From positions 1 to 60,651 of the forward strand of contig CAAEVH010000012.1 in the NCBI GenBank assembly GCA_900759445.1: a DNA stretch of 60,651 bases. The letters are read 5' to 3'. Shown here one piece after another: positions 20,965-30,456 of the stretch. A program made the position numbers and the translations under genes. The notes below the pieces were generated by a model, which saw nothing but the letters and a program-made list of their open reading frames with translations, was not told where the DNA came from and did no database searches. Source of the stretch: an uncultured Raoultella sp. (GTDB lineage: Bacteria > Pseudomonadota > Gammaproteobacteria > Enterobacterales > Enterobacteriaceae). The number at the start of each line of letters is the position of its first letter. Position 1 is the stretch's first letter.

Positions 20965-21649
20965 TGTGACCTGGCTTTACCAGCATCTGCCGATGCGCTT
21001 CACGCTCTCTGTCCAGCAGGGTGAACGCCTCGCCGTGCTCGGCCCCAGCGGCGCGGGCAAAAGCACGCTGCTCAATCTGATCGCCGGCTTTCTCCCCCCG
21101 GCGAGCGGCACGATTCTGATTAACGACCAGCCTCATACCACTACGCCGCCGGCCCGGCGTCCGGTATCGATGCTGTTTCAGGAAAACAATCTCTTTCATC
21201 ATCTTACCGTCCGCCAGAATATCGCTCTCGGGATGCATCCGGGGCTGAAGCTTAACCCGGCGCAGACCGCCAGCCTGCAGACGATAGCCGGACAAATGAG
21301 CATCGATTCACTGCTGGACAGATTACCGGGCGAGCTCTCCGGCGGACAGCGCCAACGCGTGGCGCTGGCGCGCTGTCTGGTCCGGGAACAGCCGGTCCTG
21401 CTGCTGGACGAGCCTTTTTCTGCACTCGACCCCGCACTGCGCCAGGAGATGCTGACGCTGGTGAGCGATGTCTGTCAGCGTCAGCATCTGACGCTGCTGA
21501 TGGTGTCACATAGCGTGGAAGATGCCGCCCGCATCGCGCCGCGCTCGCTGGTGGTGGCCGACGGGCGGATAGCCTGGGACGGCGCGACCGAAACGTTGCT
21601 CAGCGGCAACAGCAGCGCCTCTCACCTGTTAGGTATTAGCGCGCGATAA
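20948..21649 (+). CDS. thiQ: Thiamine ABC transporter ATPase
   Basis: Cytoplasmic ATPase powering ThiBP. ATG 20948 gives 233 residues (E. coli has 232). Walker A is G-P-S-G-A-G-K-S-T at 32-40, the ABC signature L-S-G-G-Q at 130-134, Walker B L-L-L-D-E-P at 151-156 and the switch histidine H188. The start overlaps thiP by 17 bp. Its 3' end overlaps the end of the convergent yabI by 14 bp, so the two mRNAs are complementary at their ends and no separate terminator lies between them. Confidence 0.96.
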   Translation: MLKLNDVTWLYQHLPMRFTLSVQQGERLAVLGPSGAGKSTLLNLIAGFLPPASGTILINDQPHTTTPPARRPVSMLFQENNLFHHLTVRQNIALGMHPGLKLNPAQTASLQTIAGQMSIDSLLDRLPGELSGGQRQRVALARCLVREQPVLLLDEPFSALDPALRQEMLTLVSDVCQRQHLTLLMVSHSVEDAARIAPRSLVVADGRIAWDGATETLLSGNSSASHLLGISAR

Positions 21650-22400
21650 CCTTGTGCAGAATATCGAGATAGACAGGCATCAGAGGATGGCGAATCACCA
21701 GGGTTAGCGCTGCGCCGGCGAGAACCACCGTCACCGGCGTCAGCCACAGCAGACGCGAGCGAGGTAAGAGCCGCGTCAGGCGATCGCGCATTTTCGCGCT
21801 GCGCCACAAGCGCCAGCACAGCCAGCCCGCCAGCCAAACCAGCAGCGCGGCAGCCAACAGCAGCCACTTGAAGCTGCCGCTGTGCTCATTGGTGGGAATA
21901 TCAATCGCCGCGCCGGCCAGAATACCCGGCAAGAAGTACAGCGGCGGCCACAGCAGGCAACCAATAATATTGGGCAGAATAAACTTCGCCAGCGGGAGAT
22001 CGAGCATGCCGGCGACCATCGGCACCAGCGGCCGCGTCGGGCCAACAAAGCGGCCGATAAGAATCGTGATCATGCTGTGCTGATGCAACGCATGTTCCGT
22101 TTTATCCAACAGCGCCTTGTTTTTCTTCATAAAAGACCAGCGATGGAGCGGTTTTTTAAACCGCCAGCCGAGCCAGAAAGAGATCCAGTCGCCGAGTAAA
22201 CACCCGATAATCCCCGCCAGCCACGCCTGCCAGAAATTGACGTCTCCGCTGCCAATCAGCGCCCCCAGCCCGGCCATCATCACCGTTCCCGGTAATATCA
22301 GCCCCACCAGCGCCAGTGATTCAAGGAAGGCGACCAGCATCACGGCTATCAGGGAATAGACCGTAGACTGGGTGATAAAATGTTCCAGCAATGCTTGCAT
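21636..22400 (-). CDS. yabI: DedA-family inner membrane protein YabI
   Basis: Member of the DedA/SNARE-associated family, whose members act in membrane homeostasis and lipid-carrier flipping; the role of YabI itself is not established. ATG 22400 gives 254 residues, the E. coli length. Family signatures seen are [12 protein letters not shown] near the N-terminus, G-D-W-I-S-F-W-L-G in the middle and [16 protein letters not shown], which carries the conserved Arg and Pro. Four to five membrane segments are present. It is convergent with thiQ, with overlapping 3' ends, and lies next to araC as in E. coli. Confidence 0.94.
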   Translation of the reverse strand: MQALLEHFITQSTVYSLIAVMLVAFLESLALVGLILPGTVMMAGLGALIGSGDVNFWQAWLAGIIGCLLGDWISFWLGWRFKKPLHRWSFMKKNKALLDKTEHALHQHSMITILIGRFVGPTRPLVPMVAGMLDLPLAKFILPNIIGCLLWPPLYFLPGILAGAAIDIPTNEHSGSFKWLLLAAALLVWLAGWLCWRLWRSAKMRDRLTRLLPRSRLLWLTPVTVVLAGAALTLVIRHPLMPVYLDILHKVIAR

Positions 22401-22528
22401 AATGTGCCCGGTATCAAAACGAAGCACGGATTCTCCGGAGCCGTCGCGCCTTCGTCAAGTCATCAATTGTCTGGATAGTTTACTGGTTGTGACAATTATC
22501 CGGCGCAACATTTCATTTTCTTTACGTT

Positions 22529-23374
22529 TTATTCACACCCGGCACGGAATTCACTGGGGCTGGCCCCGGTGCATTTCTTAAACACCCGCGAAAAGTAGAG
22601 CTGGTCTTCAAACCCGACGTTGCGCCCTACCGTGGCGATGGGCATACGCGTGGTGCTGAGCAGCAGCTTCGCCTGGCTGATGCGCTGATCTTCCCGCCAC
22701 CCCAGCACGCTGATTCCCAGCTGCTGGCGGAACAGATGAGACAGGCGCGAAGGCGACAGGCAGACATGCTGGGCGACGCTGGCGATATCGAAATGGCTAT
22801 CCGCGAGGTGATCGCTGATGTACTGGCAGGCATCGCGCACGCGATTGTCCAGCGGCGGATGCAGAGACTCATTAATCGCCTCCATGCGCCGTAACAGCAG
22901 CTGCTCGAGCAAATTGATCGCCAGCAGCTCCGAATAGCGTCCGGCCCCCTGACCCGCCTCAACGATCTGGCCAAACAGCTCGCAAAAACGCGCCTGCCAC
23001 TGCTCATCAGGACGGAAAAAGCCGGTCTGGGCGAATATCGTCGGCCAGTTCAGCCATTCATGCCAGTAGGCGCGCGGCCGGAAGTAGACCCACTGGTGAT
23101 ACCATTCACGGGCATCGGGATGGCGGCCATAGTGATGAATTTCACCCGGCGGAAAGAGCAAAATATCCCCTGGCCGGCAGATAAACTGCTCATCGTGATT
23201 GTTAATCACCCCTTCACCGCGCACCGTCAGGTTCAGAATATATCCCTTCATCCCGAGCGGACGGTCAATAAAGAAATCCAGATAGCCATCGGCATCAATC
23301 GGCGTCAGCCCCGTCACCAGATGGGCATTAAACGAGTAGCCCGGCAGCAGCGGATCGTTTTGTGTTTCAGCCAT
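22529..23374 (-). CDS. araC: Arabinose operon regulator AraC
   Basis: Dual regulator: represses by DNA looping without L-arabinose and activates araBAD with it. The 281 residues equal the Salmonella form; E. coli AraC has 292. The N-terminal arm and cupin-like arabinose-binding domain (about 1-170) contain [10 protein letters not shown] and [16 protein letters not shown]. The C-terminal domain (about 175-281) holds two helix-turn-helix units, ending [14 protein letters not shown]. It is divergent from araBAD, and the 337-bp gap contains recognisable araO2, araO1, CRP and araI sites. Confidence 0.97.
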   Translation of the reverse strand: MAETQNDPLLPGYSFNAHLVTGLTPIDADGYLDFFIDRPLGMKGYILNLTVRGEGVINNHDEQFICRPGDILLFPPGEIHHYGRHPDAREWYHQWVYFRPRAYWHEWLNWPTIFAQTGFFRPDEQWQARFCELFGQIVEAGQGAGRYSELLAINLLEQLLLRRMEAINESLHPPLDNRVRDACQYISDHLADSHFDIASVAQHVCLSPSRLSHLFRQQLGISVLGWREDQRISQAKLLLSTTRMPIATVGRNVGFEDQLYFSRVFKKCTGASPSEFRAGCE

Positions 23375-23401
23375 AGGCTCAGCTCTCCTGGATATATTAT
23401 G

Positions 23402-23418
23402 GAAACCAATTGTCCATA
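23402..23418 (+). promoter_or_regulatory. araO2 AraC half-site
   Basis: GAAACCAATTGTCCATA ends in the TCCATA core of AraC half-sites. It lies in the araC leader exactly 211 bp from araI1 and in the same orientation, matching the loop spacing of E. coli. Confidence 0.82.
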
Positions 23419-23538
23419 TTCAACATTGTACTGCTAACGCGGGTCGCCGTACTGGGACGGCGGTTGAAATTTCGATCAAAACCCGCCTCGTCACAGCAAA
23501 AATCGATGATAGCGCACAATGAAAGCACTTTTATCGCA

Positions 23539-23577
23539 TAACAGAAGTGTCTATAAATACGGCAGAAAAGTCCACAT
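23539..23577 (+). promoter_or_regulatory. araO1 operator
   Basis: Two AraC half-sites, TAACAGAAGTGTCTATA (23539-23555) and GGCAGAAAAGTCCACAT (23561-23577), closely match E. coli araO1. In E. coli AraC binding here represses araC. Confidence 0.8.
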
Positions 23578-23583
23578 TGAATA

Positions 23584-23599
23584 TTTGCACGGCGTCACA
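23584..23599 (+). promoter_or_regulatory. CRP site of the ara control region
   Basis: TTTGCACGGCGTCACA is identical to my recollection of the E. coli ara CRP site. It lies between araO1 and araI, where CRP helps break the repression loop and activates both promoters. Confidence 0.82.
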
Positions 23600-23612
23600 C
23601 TTTGCGATGCAA

Positions 23613-23650
23613 TAGCAAAATAGTCCATAAGATTAGCGAATACGGCCTGA
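23613..23650 (+). promoter_or_regulatory. araI1 and araI2 AraC sites
   Basis: araI1 is TAGCAAAATAGTCCATA (23613-23629) and araI2 is TAGCGAATACGGCCTGA (23634-23650), a 21-bp direct repeat. araI2 overlaps the -35 of the araBAD promoter, as required for arabinose-dependent activation. Confidence 0.85.
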
Positions 23651-23676
23651 CGGTTTTTGGCGTGAATATCTACTGT
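23647..23676 (+). promoter_or_regulatory. araBAD promoter
   Basis: The -35 CTGACG (23647-23652) and the -10 TACTGT (23671-23676) are 18 bp apart and the same as in E. coli PBAD. The weak elements explain the dependence on AraC. Confidence 0.82.
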
Positions 23677-23711
23677 TTCACCATGAATGGTTTTCTGCAT
23701 GGAGTAACAGC

Positions 23712-25421
23712 ATGGCAATTGCGATTGGCCTCGATTTTGGTAGTGATTCCGTACGCGCACTGGCAGTGGAATGCGCCACCGGCGAGGAGCTGGCCACCAG
23801 CGTAGAGTGGTATCCGCGCTGGCAGGAGGGGCTGTTTTGCGATGGCCCGAATAACCGGTTTCGCCACCATCCGCGCGACTACATTGAATCGATGGAAGCC
23901 GCGCTGAAAAGTGTGTTGGCATTGTTAAGCGCCGAACAGCGTGCCGGGGTCGTGGGTATCGGCGTCGATAGCACCGGCTCAACGCCGGCGCCGATCGATG
24001 CCGACGGCAACGTGCTGGCGCTGCGCGAAGAGTTTGCCGATAACCCCAACGCCATGTTCGTGCTGTGGAAGGACCACACGGCGGTCGAAGAGGCGGAAGC
24101 CATTACTCGCCAGTGCCATCAGCCGGGTAAAGAGGACTACTCCCGCTACATTGGCGGCATCTACTCCAGCGAGTGGTTCTGGGCCAAAATACTCCACGTC
24201 ACCCGTCAGGACAGCGCCGTCGCCGAGGCAGCCGCTTCGTGGATTGAGCTGTGCGACTGGATTCCCGCCCTGCTTTCCGGCACCACCCGCCCGCAGGATA
24301 TTCGTCGCGGCCGCTGCAGCGCCGGCCATAAATCACTGTGGCACGAAAGCTGGGGCGGACTGCCGCCGGCCAGCTTCTTCGATGAACTCGATCCGATTAT
24401 CAACCGGCACCTGAGCTGGCCGCTGTTTAGCGACACCTGGACCGCCGATGTACCGGTCGGCACCCTCTGCGCCGAATGGGCGCAGCGCCTGGGCCTGCCG
24501 GAAACCGTCATTCTGTCCGGCGGCGCCTTCGACTGCCATATGGGCGCAGTCGGCGCCGGTGCGCAGCCTAACGCCCTGGTCAAAGTCATCGGCACCTCCA
24601 CCTGCGACATTCTGATCGCCGATAAACAGAGCGTGGGCAATCGTACGGTCAAGGGGATCTGCGGCCAGGTCGATGGCAGCGTCGTCCCTGACTTTATTGG
24701 TATGGAGGCCGGACAATCCGCCTTTGGCGATATCTACGCCTGGTTTGGCCGTATTCTCGGCTGGCCGCTGGAACAGCTGGCACAGCAGCATCCGGAGCTG
24801 AAAACACAGATTGCTGCCCAGCAAAAACAGCTGCTGCCATCGCTGACTGAGGCCTGGGCCAAAAACCCGTCGCTGGAACATCTGCCGGTGGTTCTGGACT
24901 GGTTTAACGGCCGTCGCACCCCCAATGCCAACCAGCGCCTGAAAGGGGTCATTACCGATCTGAATCTCGCCACCGATGCGCCGGCGCTCTTTGGCGGTCT
25001 GGTGGCGGCCACCGCCTTCGGCGCACGCGCCATTATGGAGTGCTTCACCGAACAGGGTATCCCGGTTAACAACGTGATGGCGCTGGGCGGTATTGCGCGG
25101 AAAAACCCGGTCATTATGCAGGCCTGCTGTGACGTGCTGAACCGGCCGCTGCAAATCGTCGCCTCCGATCAGTGCTGCGCGCTCGGCGCGGCTATCTTCG
25201 CTGCCGTCGCCGCAGGCGTACACCAGGATATCCCGACCGCCCAGCACAGCATGGCAAGCGAGGTCGAAAGCACCCTGCAGCCGCGTCCTGCCCAGGCTCA
25301 ACGCTTTGAACAACTTTATCAGCGCTACCAGCAGTGGTCGGTCAGCGCCGAGCAACAGTATCTCCCTTCGGCTGCGAAGGCGGACAAAACCCCGCTTTCT
25401 CAGGCAGCTCTCACCCATTAA
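23712..25421 (+). CDS. araB: L-ribulokinase
   Basis: Phosphorylates L-ribulose to L-ribulose 5-phosphate in L-arabinose catabolism. The 569 residues are three longer than E. coli AraB. It is a FGGY-family kinase beginning [12 protein letters not shown], with the second-domain ATP motif G-G-I-A-R-K-N near residue 460. The N-terminal 550 residues align closely with E. coli; the tail after Y-L-P-S is diverged. It is the first gene of araBAD, 10 bp upstream of araA. Confidence 0.97.
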   Translation: MAIAIGLDFGSDSVRALAVECATGEELATSVEWYPRWQEGLFCDGPNNRFRHHPRDYIESMEAALKSVLALLSAEQRAGVVGIGVDSTGSTPAPIDADGNVLALREEFADNPNAMFVLWKDHTAVEEAEAITRQCHQPGKEDYSRYIGGIYSSEWFWAKILHVTRQDSAVAEAAASWIELCDWIPALLSGTTRPQDIRRGRCSAGHKSLWHESWGGLPPASFFDELDPIINRHLSWPLFSDTWTADVPVGTLCAEWAQRLGLPETVILSGGAFDCHMGAVGAGAQPNALVKVIGTSTCDILIADKQSVGNRTVKGICGQVDGSVVPDFIGMEAGQSAFGDIYAWFGRILGWPLEQLAQQHPELKTQIAAQQKQLLPSLTEAWAKNPSLEHLPVVLDWFNGRRTPNANQRLKGVITDLNLATDAPALFGGLVAATAFGARAIMECFTEQGIPVNNVMALGGIARKNPVIMQACCDVLNRPLQIVASDQCCALGAAIFAAVAAGVHQDIPTAQHSMASEVESTLQPRPAQAQRFEQLYQRYQQWSVSAEQQYLPSAAKADKTPLSQAALTH

Positions 25422-25431
25422 GGACACCAAA

Positions 25432-26934
25432 ATGACGATTTTTGATAACTACGAAGTATGGTTCGTGATTGGCAGCCAGCATTTGTATGGCCCGGAAACG
25501 CTGCGTCAGGTCACGAAGCATGCCGAGCATGTGGTGAACAGCCTGAATGCGGAAGCAAAGCTGCCGTGCAAGCTGGTGTTAAAGCCGCTGGGCACCACGC
25601 CGGATGAGATTACCCATATCTGCCGCGACGCTAACTATGATGATAAATGTGCCGGCATGATGGTGTGGCTGCATACCTTCTCTCCGGCCAAAATGTGGAT
25701 TAACGGCCTGACTATCCTCAATAAGCCGCTGCTACAGTTCCACACGCAATACAACGCGTCGCTGCCGTGGGACAGTATCGATATGGACTTTATGAACCTG
25801 AACCAGACCGCGCACGGCGGCCGCGAGTTCGGCTTCATCGGCGCGCGCATGCGCCAGCAGCACAGCGTGGTCACCGGCCACTGGCAGGACCAGAGCGCCC
25901 ATCAGCGCATCGGCTCATGGATGCGCCAGGCGGTTTCTAAGCAGGATACCCGTCATCTGAAAGTCTGCCGCTTCGGCGACAACATGCGTGAAGTCGCGGT
26001 CACCGATGGCGATAAAGTTGCCGCCCAGATCAAATTCGGCTTTTCGGTCAATACCTGGGCGGTGGGCGATCTGGTTCAGGTGGTCAATAGCATCAGCGAG
26101 GGGGAGATCAGCGCGCTGGTTGATGAGTATGAAAGCAGCTATCGCCTGACCCCGGCGGCGCAAATCCACGGTGATAAGCGGCAGAATGTGCTCGATGCCG
26201 CGCGCATTGAGCTGGGGATGAAACGCTTCCTTGAACAGGGCGGTTTCCATGCTTTCACCACCACCTTTGAAGATTTGCACGGCCTGAAGCAGCTCCCGGG
26301 CCTCGCCGTACAGCGTCTGATGCAGCAGGGCTATGGCTTTGCCGGCGAAGGCGACTGGAAAACCGCCGCCCTGCTTCGCATCATGAAGGTGATGTCAACC
26401 GGTCTGCAGGGCGGCACCTCCTTTATGGAGGACTACACCTACCACTTCGATAACGGCAACGATCTGGTGCTGGGCTCGCATATGCTGGAAGTGTGCCCGA
26501 CTATCGCCACGGCAGACAAACCGATCCTCGACGTTCAGCCGCTGGGCATCGGCGGTAAAGCCGATCCGGCGCGCCTGATCTTCAATACGCAGACCGGCCC
26601 GGCCCTCGTCGCCAGCCTGATCGATCTTGGCGATCGTTTCCGCCTGCTGGTTAACACCGTGGAAACGGTACCGACGCCGCACGATCTGCCGAAGCTGCCG
26701 GTTGCCAACGCGCTGTGGAAAGCCCAGCCGGATCTGCGCACCGCGTCTGAAGCCTGGATCATCGCCGGTGGCGCGCATCACACCGTCTTTAGCCACGCGC
26801 TGACGCTCGATGATATGCGCCAGTTTGCCGAGCTACAGGATATCGAACTGGCGGTAATCGATAACGAAACCCGTCTGCCGTCCTTTAAAGACGCGCTGCG
26901 CTGGAACGAAGTTTATTACGCTGCAAAACGTTAA
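25432..26934 (+). CDS. araA: L-arabinose isomerase
   Basis: Mn-dependent isomerase that turns L-arabinose into L-ribulose. ATG 25432, preceded by AAGGA, gives 500 residues, the E. coli length; a longer in-frame start inside araB was rejected. The N-terminus [14 protein letters not shown] is the family hallmark. The metal-site segments [27 protein letters not shown] and G-G-A-H-H-T are all present. It is the second gene of araBAD, and a REP-like palindrome follows it. Confidence 0.97.
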   Translation: MTIFDNYEVWFVIGSQHLYGPETLRQVTKHAEHVVNSLNAEAKLPCKLVLKPLGTTPDEITHICRDANYDDKCAGMMVWLHTFSPAKMWINGLTILNKPLLQFHTQYNASLPWDSIDMDFMNLNQTAHGGREFGFIGARMRQQHSVVTGHWQDQSAHQRIGSWMRQAVSKQDTRHLKVCRFGDNMREVAVTDGDKVAAQIKFGFSVNTWAVGDLVQVVNSISEGEISALVDEYESSYRLTPAAQIHGDKRQNVLDAARIELGMKRFLEQGGFHAFTTTFEDLHGLKQLPGLAVQRLMQQGYGFAGEGDWKTAALLRIMKVMSTGLQGGTSFMEDYTYHFDNGNDLVLGSHMLEVCPTIATADKPILDVQPLGIGGKADPARLIFNTQTGPALVASLIDLGDRFRLLVNTVETVPTPHDLPKLPVANALWKAQPDLRTASEAWIIAGGAHHTVFSHALTLDDMRQFAELQDIELAVIDNETRLPSFKDALRWNEVYYAAKR

Positions 26935-26949
26935 CCACGACAGCTAATT

Positions 26950-27004
26950 GCCCGGCGGCACTTCGTTTGCCGGGCCTACAAACTGCGGTTTGGTAGGCCG
27001 GGTC
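26950..27004. repeat. REP-like pair between araA and araD
   Basis: GCCCGGCGGCACTTCGTTTG followed by CCGGGCCTAC (26950-26979) forms a REP-type hairpin. An inverted GTAGGCCGGGT (26993-27003) follows, giving a small BIME. Such elements stabilise upstream mRNA in other enterobacterial operons. Confidence 0.7.
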
Positions 27005-27033
27005 AGGGAAGCGCCATCGGCAAGGAGAACGCA

Positions 27034-27729
27034 ATGCTCGAAGCCTTAAAGCAGCAGGTGCTTGACGCTAACCTGGCCCTGCCGAAACACAATCTCGTCA
27101 CCCTCACCTGGGGCAATGTTAGCGCCGTCGATCGCGAGCGCGGCGTGCTGGTGATTAAGCCATCGGGCGTCGACTACAGCGCAATGGGCGCCGACGATAT
27201 GGTGGTGGTGAGTCTTGAAAGCGGCGAGGTGGTCGAAGGGAAAAAGAAACCCTCTTCAGATACACCGACCCATCGCCTGCTCTACCAGGCCTTCCCGTCA
27301 TTGGGCGGGATTGTCCATACCCATTCGCGCCACGCCACCATCTGGGCGCAGGCCGGGCAAGCGATTCCGGCGACCGGTACCACCCATGCCGATTATTTCT
27401 ATGGCCCGGTGCCCTGCACCCGCCTGATGACCGATGAGGAAATCAACGGCGAATATGAGTGGGAAACCGGGCGCGTCATCGTCGAAACGTTCCGCGAACA
27501 GGGCATTGATCCGGCGCAGATGCCCGGCGTGCTGGTGCATTCGCACGGCCCCTTCGCCTGGGGGAAAAACGCCGAAGATGCGGTACATAACGCTATCGTG
27601 CTGGAAGAGATCGCCTATATGGGGATTTTCTGCCGCCAGCTGGCGCCGCAGCTGCCCGCGATGCAGCAAACGCTGCTGGACAAGCACTACCTGCGCAAAC
27701 ACGGGGCCAAAGCCTACTACGGCCAGTAA
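27034..27729 (+). CDS. araD: L-ribulose-5-phosphate 4-epimerase
   Basis: Zn-dependent class II aldolase-like epimerase that turns L-ribulose 5-phosphate into D-xylulose 5-phosphate, the last step of arabinose catabolism. The 231 residues match E. coli. The zinc ligands H95, H97 (V-H-T-H-S) and H171 (V-H-S-H) and the conserved D76 are all in place. The start has AAGGAG. It is separated from araA by 99 bp containing a REP-like element, which could set a lower araD level through transcript processing. Confidence 0.97.
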   Translation: MLEALKQQVLDANLALPKHNLVTLTWGNVSAVDRERGVLVIKPSGVDYSAMGADDMVVVSLESGEVVEGKKKPSSDTPTHRLLYQAFPSLGGIVHTHSRHATIWAQAGQAIPATGTTHADYFYGPVPCTRLMTDEEINGEYEWETGRVIVETFREQGIDPAQMPGVLVHSHGPFAWGKNAEDAVHNAIVLEEIAYMGIFCRQLAPQLPAMQQTLLDKHYLRKHGAKAYYGQ

Positions 27730-27781
27730 GCCTCGCCTCGCCGGTTGCGCTGCGCTTACCGGGGTAACCTCATTCTACCCC

Positions 27782-27819
27782 GTAGCCCGGATAAGGTATC
27801 CCGCGCCGCCATCCGGGAT
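27782..27819. repeat. REP-like palindrome between araD and polB
   Basis: GTAGCCCGGAT and ATCCGGGAT flank a G+C-rich loop about 50 bp after the araD stop. Sequence and position fit a REP unit that also marks the end of araBAD. Confidence 0.65.
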
Positions 27820-27838
27820 TTCCCCGGTTGCGCCATAC

Positions 27839-27854
27839 CTGTATAAAACCCCAG
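27839..27854 (+). promoter_or_regulatory. LexA box of polB
   Basis: CTGTATAAAACCCCAG fits the SOS operator CTG-N10-CAG and resembles the E. coli polB (dinA) box. It lies 57 bp before the polB start, predicting induction by DNA damage. Confidence 0.85.
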
Positions 27855-27910
27855 CATTATCAGTTGAACCAGGCTATAATCAGGCCTGGTTTATTTGATG
27901 AGAACACGGC

Positions 27911-30268
27911 GTGACCCAGCCACGAGAAGGTTTCTTACTGACCCGTCACTGGCGGGATACCCCGCAGGGCACCGAACTGTCCTTCTGGCTGGCGACAGAC
28001 GACGGCCCGCTTCAGATCACCCTCCCGCCGCAGGAGTCGGTGGCGTTTATTCCCGAGGCGCAACGCGCCCAGGCAGAACGCCTGCTACAGGGCGAAAACG
28101 GCCAACGCCTTGCCCCGCTCAGCTTAAAAGACTTCCACCGTCAGCCGGTTTTTGGCCTCTATTGCCGCGCGCATCGTCAGCTGATGCGTCTGGAAAAGAA
28201 GCTGCGTGAAAACGGCATCACCGTCTATGAAGCCGATATCCGCCCGCCGGAACGCTACCTGATGGAGCGCTTTATTACCGCTCCGGTTTGGGTCGAAGGC
28301 GACGCGCGCGGGGCGCAGTTGGTCAACGCCCGCATGAAGCCCAACCCGCACTATCGGCCGCCGCTGAAGTGGGTGTCGCTGGATATTGAAACCAGCCGCC
28401 ACGGCGAGCTGTACTGTATCGGGCTGGAAGGCTGCGGGCAACGGGTGGTCTACATGCTCGGGCCGGAGCCGGCGACCTCTCCCGCCGTCGATTTCCAGCT
28501 GGAGTACGTCTCCAGCCGCCCGCAGCTGCTGGAAAAACTCAACGCCTGGTTTGCCGAACACGACCCGGATGTCCTGATCGGCTGGAACGTTATCCAGTTC
28601 GACCTGCGGGTCCTGCAAAAGCATGCCGAACGCTATCGCATTCCGCTGATGCTCGGCCGTGGGAATACGGAACTGGAGTGGCGCGAGCACGGCTTTAAGC
28701 AGGGCGTCTTCTTTGCCCAGGCCAACGGCCGGCTGATTATTGACGGTATCGAAGCATTGAAATCGGCCTTCTGGAACTTCTCCTCTTTTTCCCTTGAGGC
28801 GGTAGCGCGTGAGCTGCTCGGCGAGGGGAAAGCGATAGATAATCCCTGGGATCGGATGGACGAAATCGACCGCCGCTTCAACGAAGATAAACCGGCGCTG
28901 GCGACCTATAATCTGCAGGACTGCGAGCTGGTCACGCGTATCTTCCATAAAACGGAGATCATGCCGTTTCTGCTCGAGCGGGCCACGGTCAACGGCCTGC
29001 CCGCCGACCGCCACGGTGGTTCCGTTGCCGCCTTCAGCCATCTCTATTTTCCACGCATGCACCGGCTGGGTTACGTCGCCCCTAACCTGGGCGAAGTGCC
29101 GCCGCAGGCCAGTCCCGGCGGTTACGTCATGGACTCGCGCCCCGGTCTCTATGATTCGGTGCTGGTTCTGGATTATAAAAGCCTCTACCCTTCGATTATC
29201 CGCACCTTTTTGATCGACCCGGTCGGGCTTATCGAAGGGATGGCGCAGCCGGACAATGCGCACAGCACCGAGGGTTTTCTCGGCGCCCGTTTCTCGCGGC
29301 AGAGCCATTGTCTGCCGGGGATTGTCGGGCAAATCTGGCACGGCCGCGATGATGCCAAACGGCACCAGAATAAACCCCTTTCTCAGGCGCTGAAGATCAT
29401 TATGAACGCCTTCTATGGCGTGCTCGGCACCAGCGCCTGTCGTTTTTTCGATCCCCGTCTGGCCTCTTCTATCACCATGCGCGGGCATGCGATTATGCGC
29501 CAGACCAAAGCGCTGATTGAGTCGCAGGGCTATGACGTTATCTACGGCGATACCGACTCCACCTTCGTCTGGCTTAAACGTCCTCATCGCGAAGAAGAGG
29601 CGACGCAAATCGGCCGCTCGCTGGTCGCTTTCGTCAACGACTGGTGGGCCGCTGAGCTGAGTAAAGACCAGCTCACCAGCACTCTCGAGCTGGAGTTTGA
29701 AACCCACTTCAGCCGCTTTTTAATGCCGACCATTCGCGGCGCCGATACCGGCAGTAAGAAACGCTACGCCGGAATGATTCAGGAGGGAGAGGCGCAGCGA
29801 ATGGTCTTCAAAGGACTGGAGACGGTGCGCACCGACTGGACGCCGCTGGCCCAGCAGTTCCAGCAGGAGCTGTATCTGCGCATTTTCCGCCACCAGCTCT
29901 ATCGCGACTATATTCTGGAAACCATTGCTAAGCTGATGAGCGGTGAGCTCGACGATCGTTTGATCTACCGTAAGCGCCTGCGCCGCCCGCTGGCCGAATA
30001 CCAGCGCAACGTGCCGCCGCATGTCCGTGCCGCACGGCTGGCCGATGAGCAAAACGTCAGGCTGGGCAGGCCGCAGCAGTACCAGCAGCGCGGCAGCATC
30101 CAGTATGTCTGGACCACCAGCGGCCCGGAGCCGGTGGATTATCAGCTGTCGCCGCTCGATTATGAGCACTATTTGTCAAAGCAACTTCAGCCGGTCGCGG
30201 AAGGAATACTTCCCTTTGTCGACGATGATTTTGCTACAATAGTAACAGGGCAACTGGGGCTATTTTGA
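27911..30268 (+). CDS. polB: DNA polymerase II
   Basis: Family B, SOS-induced DNA polymerase with 3'-5' proofreading, used in replication restart and lesion bypass. GTG 27911 gives 785 residues (E. coli has 783, also from GTG). Exonuclease motifs are D158-I-E160, D231 and Y333-x3-D337. Polymerase motif A is [10 protein letters not shown] at 421-430, motif B lies around [12 protein letters not shown] at 495-506, and motif C is Y-G-D-T-D-S at 545-550. The C-terminus ends G-Q-L-G-L-F, the sliding-clamp-binding tail. A LexA box lies upstream. Confidence 0.97.
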   Translation: MTQPREGFLLTRHWRDTPQGTELSFWLATDDGPLQITLPPQESVAFIPEAQRAQAERLLQGENGQRLAPLSLKDFHRQPVFGLYCRAHRQLMRLEKKLRENGITVYEADIRPPERYLMERFITAPVWVEGDARGAQLVNARMKPNPHYRPPLKWVSLDIETSRHGELYCIGLEGCGQRVVYMLGPEPATSPAVDFQLEYVSSRPQLLEKLNAWFAEHDPDVLIGWNVIQFDLRVLQKHAERYRIPLMLGRGNTELEWREHGFKQGVFFAQANGRLIIDGIEALKSAFWNFSSFSLEAVARELLGEGKAIDNPWDRMDEIDRRFNEDKPALATYNLQDCELVTRIFHKTEIMPFLLERATVNGLPADRHGGSVAAFSHLYFPRMHRLGYVAPNLGEVPPQASPGGYVMDSRPGLYDSVLVLDYKSLYPSIIRTFLIDPVGLIEGMAQPDNAHSTEGFLGARFSRQSHCLPGIVGQIWHGRDDAKRHQNKPLSQALKIIMNAFYGVLGTSACRFFDPRLASSITMRGHAIMRQTKALIESQGYDVIYGDTDSTFVWLKRPHREEEATQIGRSLVAFVNDWWAAELSKDQLTSTLELEFETHFSRFLMPTIRGADTGSKKRYAGMIQEGEAQRMVFKGLETVRTDWTPLAQQFQQELYLRIFRHQLYRDYILETIAKLMSGELDDRLIYRKRLRRPLAEYQRNVPPHVRAARLADEQNVRLGRPQQYQQRGSIQYVWTTSGPEPVDYQLSPLDYEHYLSKQLQPVAEGILPFVDDDFATIVTGQLGLF

Positions 30269-30456
30269 TTTCCTCGCCATTACAATTTCCAGCCACCATA
30301 TCTGCAAATTGAAGGACGAGGAGGACGTGACGAACGCGCTGCCATCCAGTAATATAGCGCCCTTTCCATTCCTGGACCCAATCTTGATCTCTCTCTGGCT
30401 TGCCTGGAGAAGATTAACTATTGCCTGCAATTTAAGAACACAAGAGCTGAACATAT

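Noticed and set aside
26950..27819. REP palindromes around araD as insertion sequence ends
   Set aside because: They match the CCGG-rich REP pattern, have no transposase and no target-site duplication.
28124..29707. 527-codon open frame on the minus strand inside polB
   Set aside because: It is fully antisense to polB with all polymerase motifs intact on the plus strand. Long antisense frames are common in G+C-rich genes.
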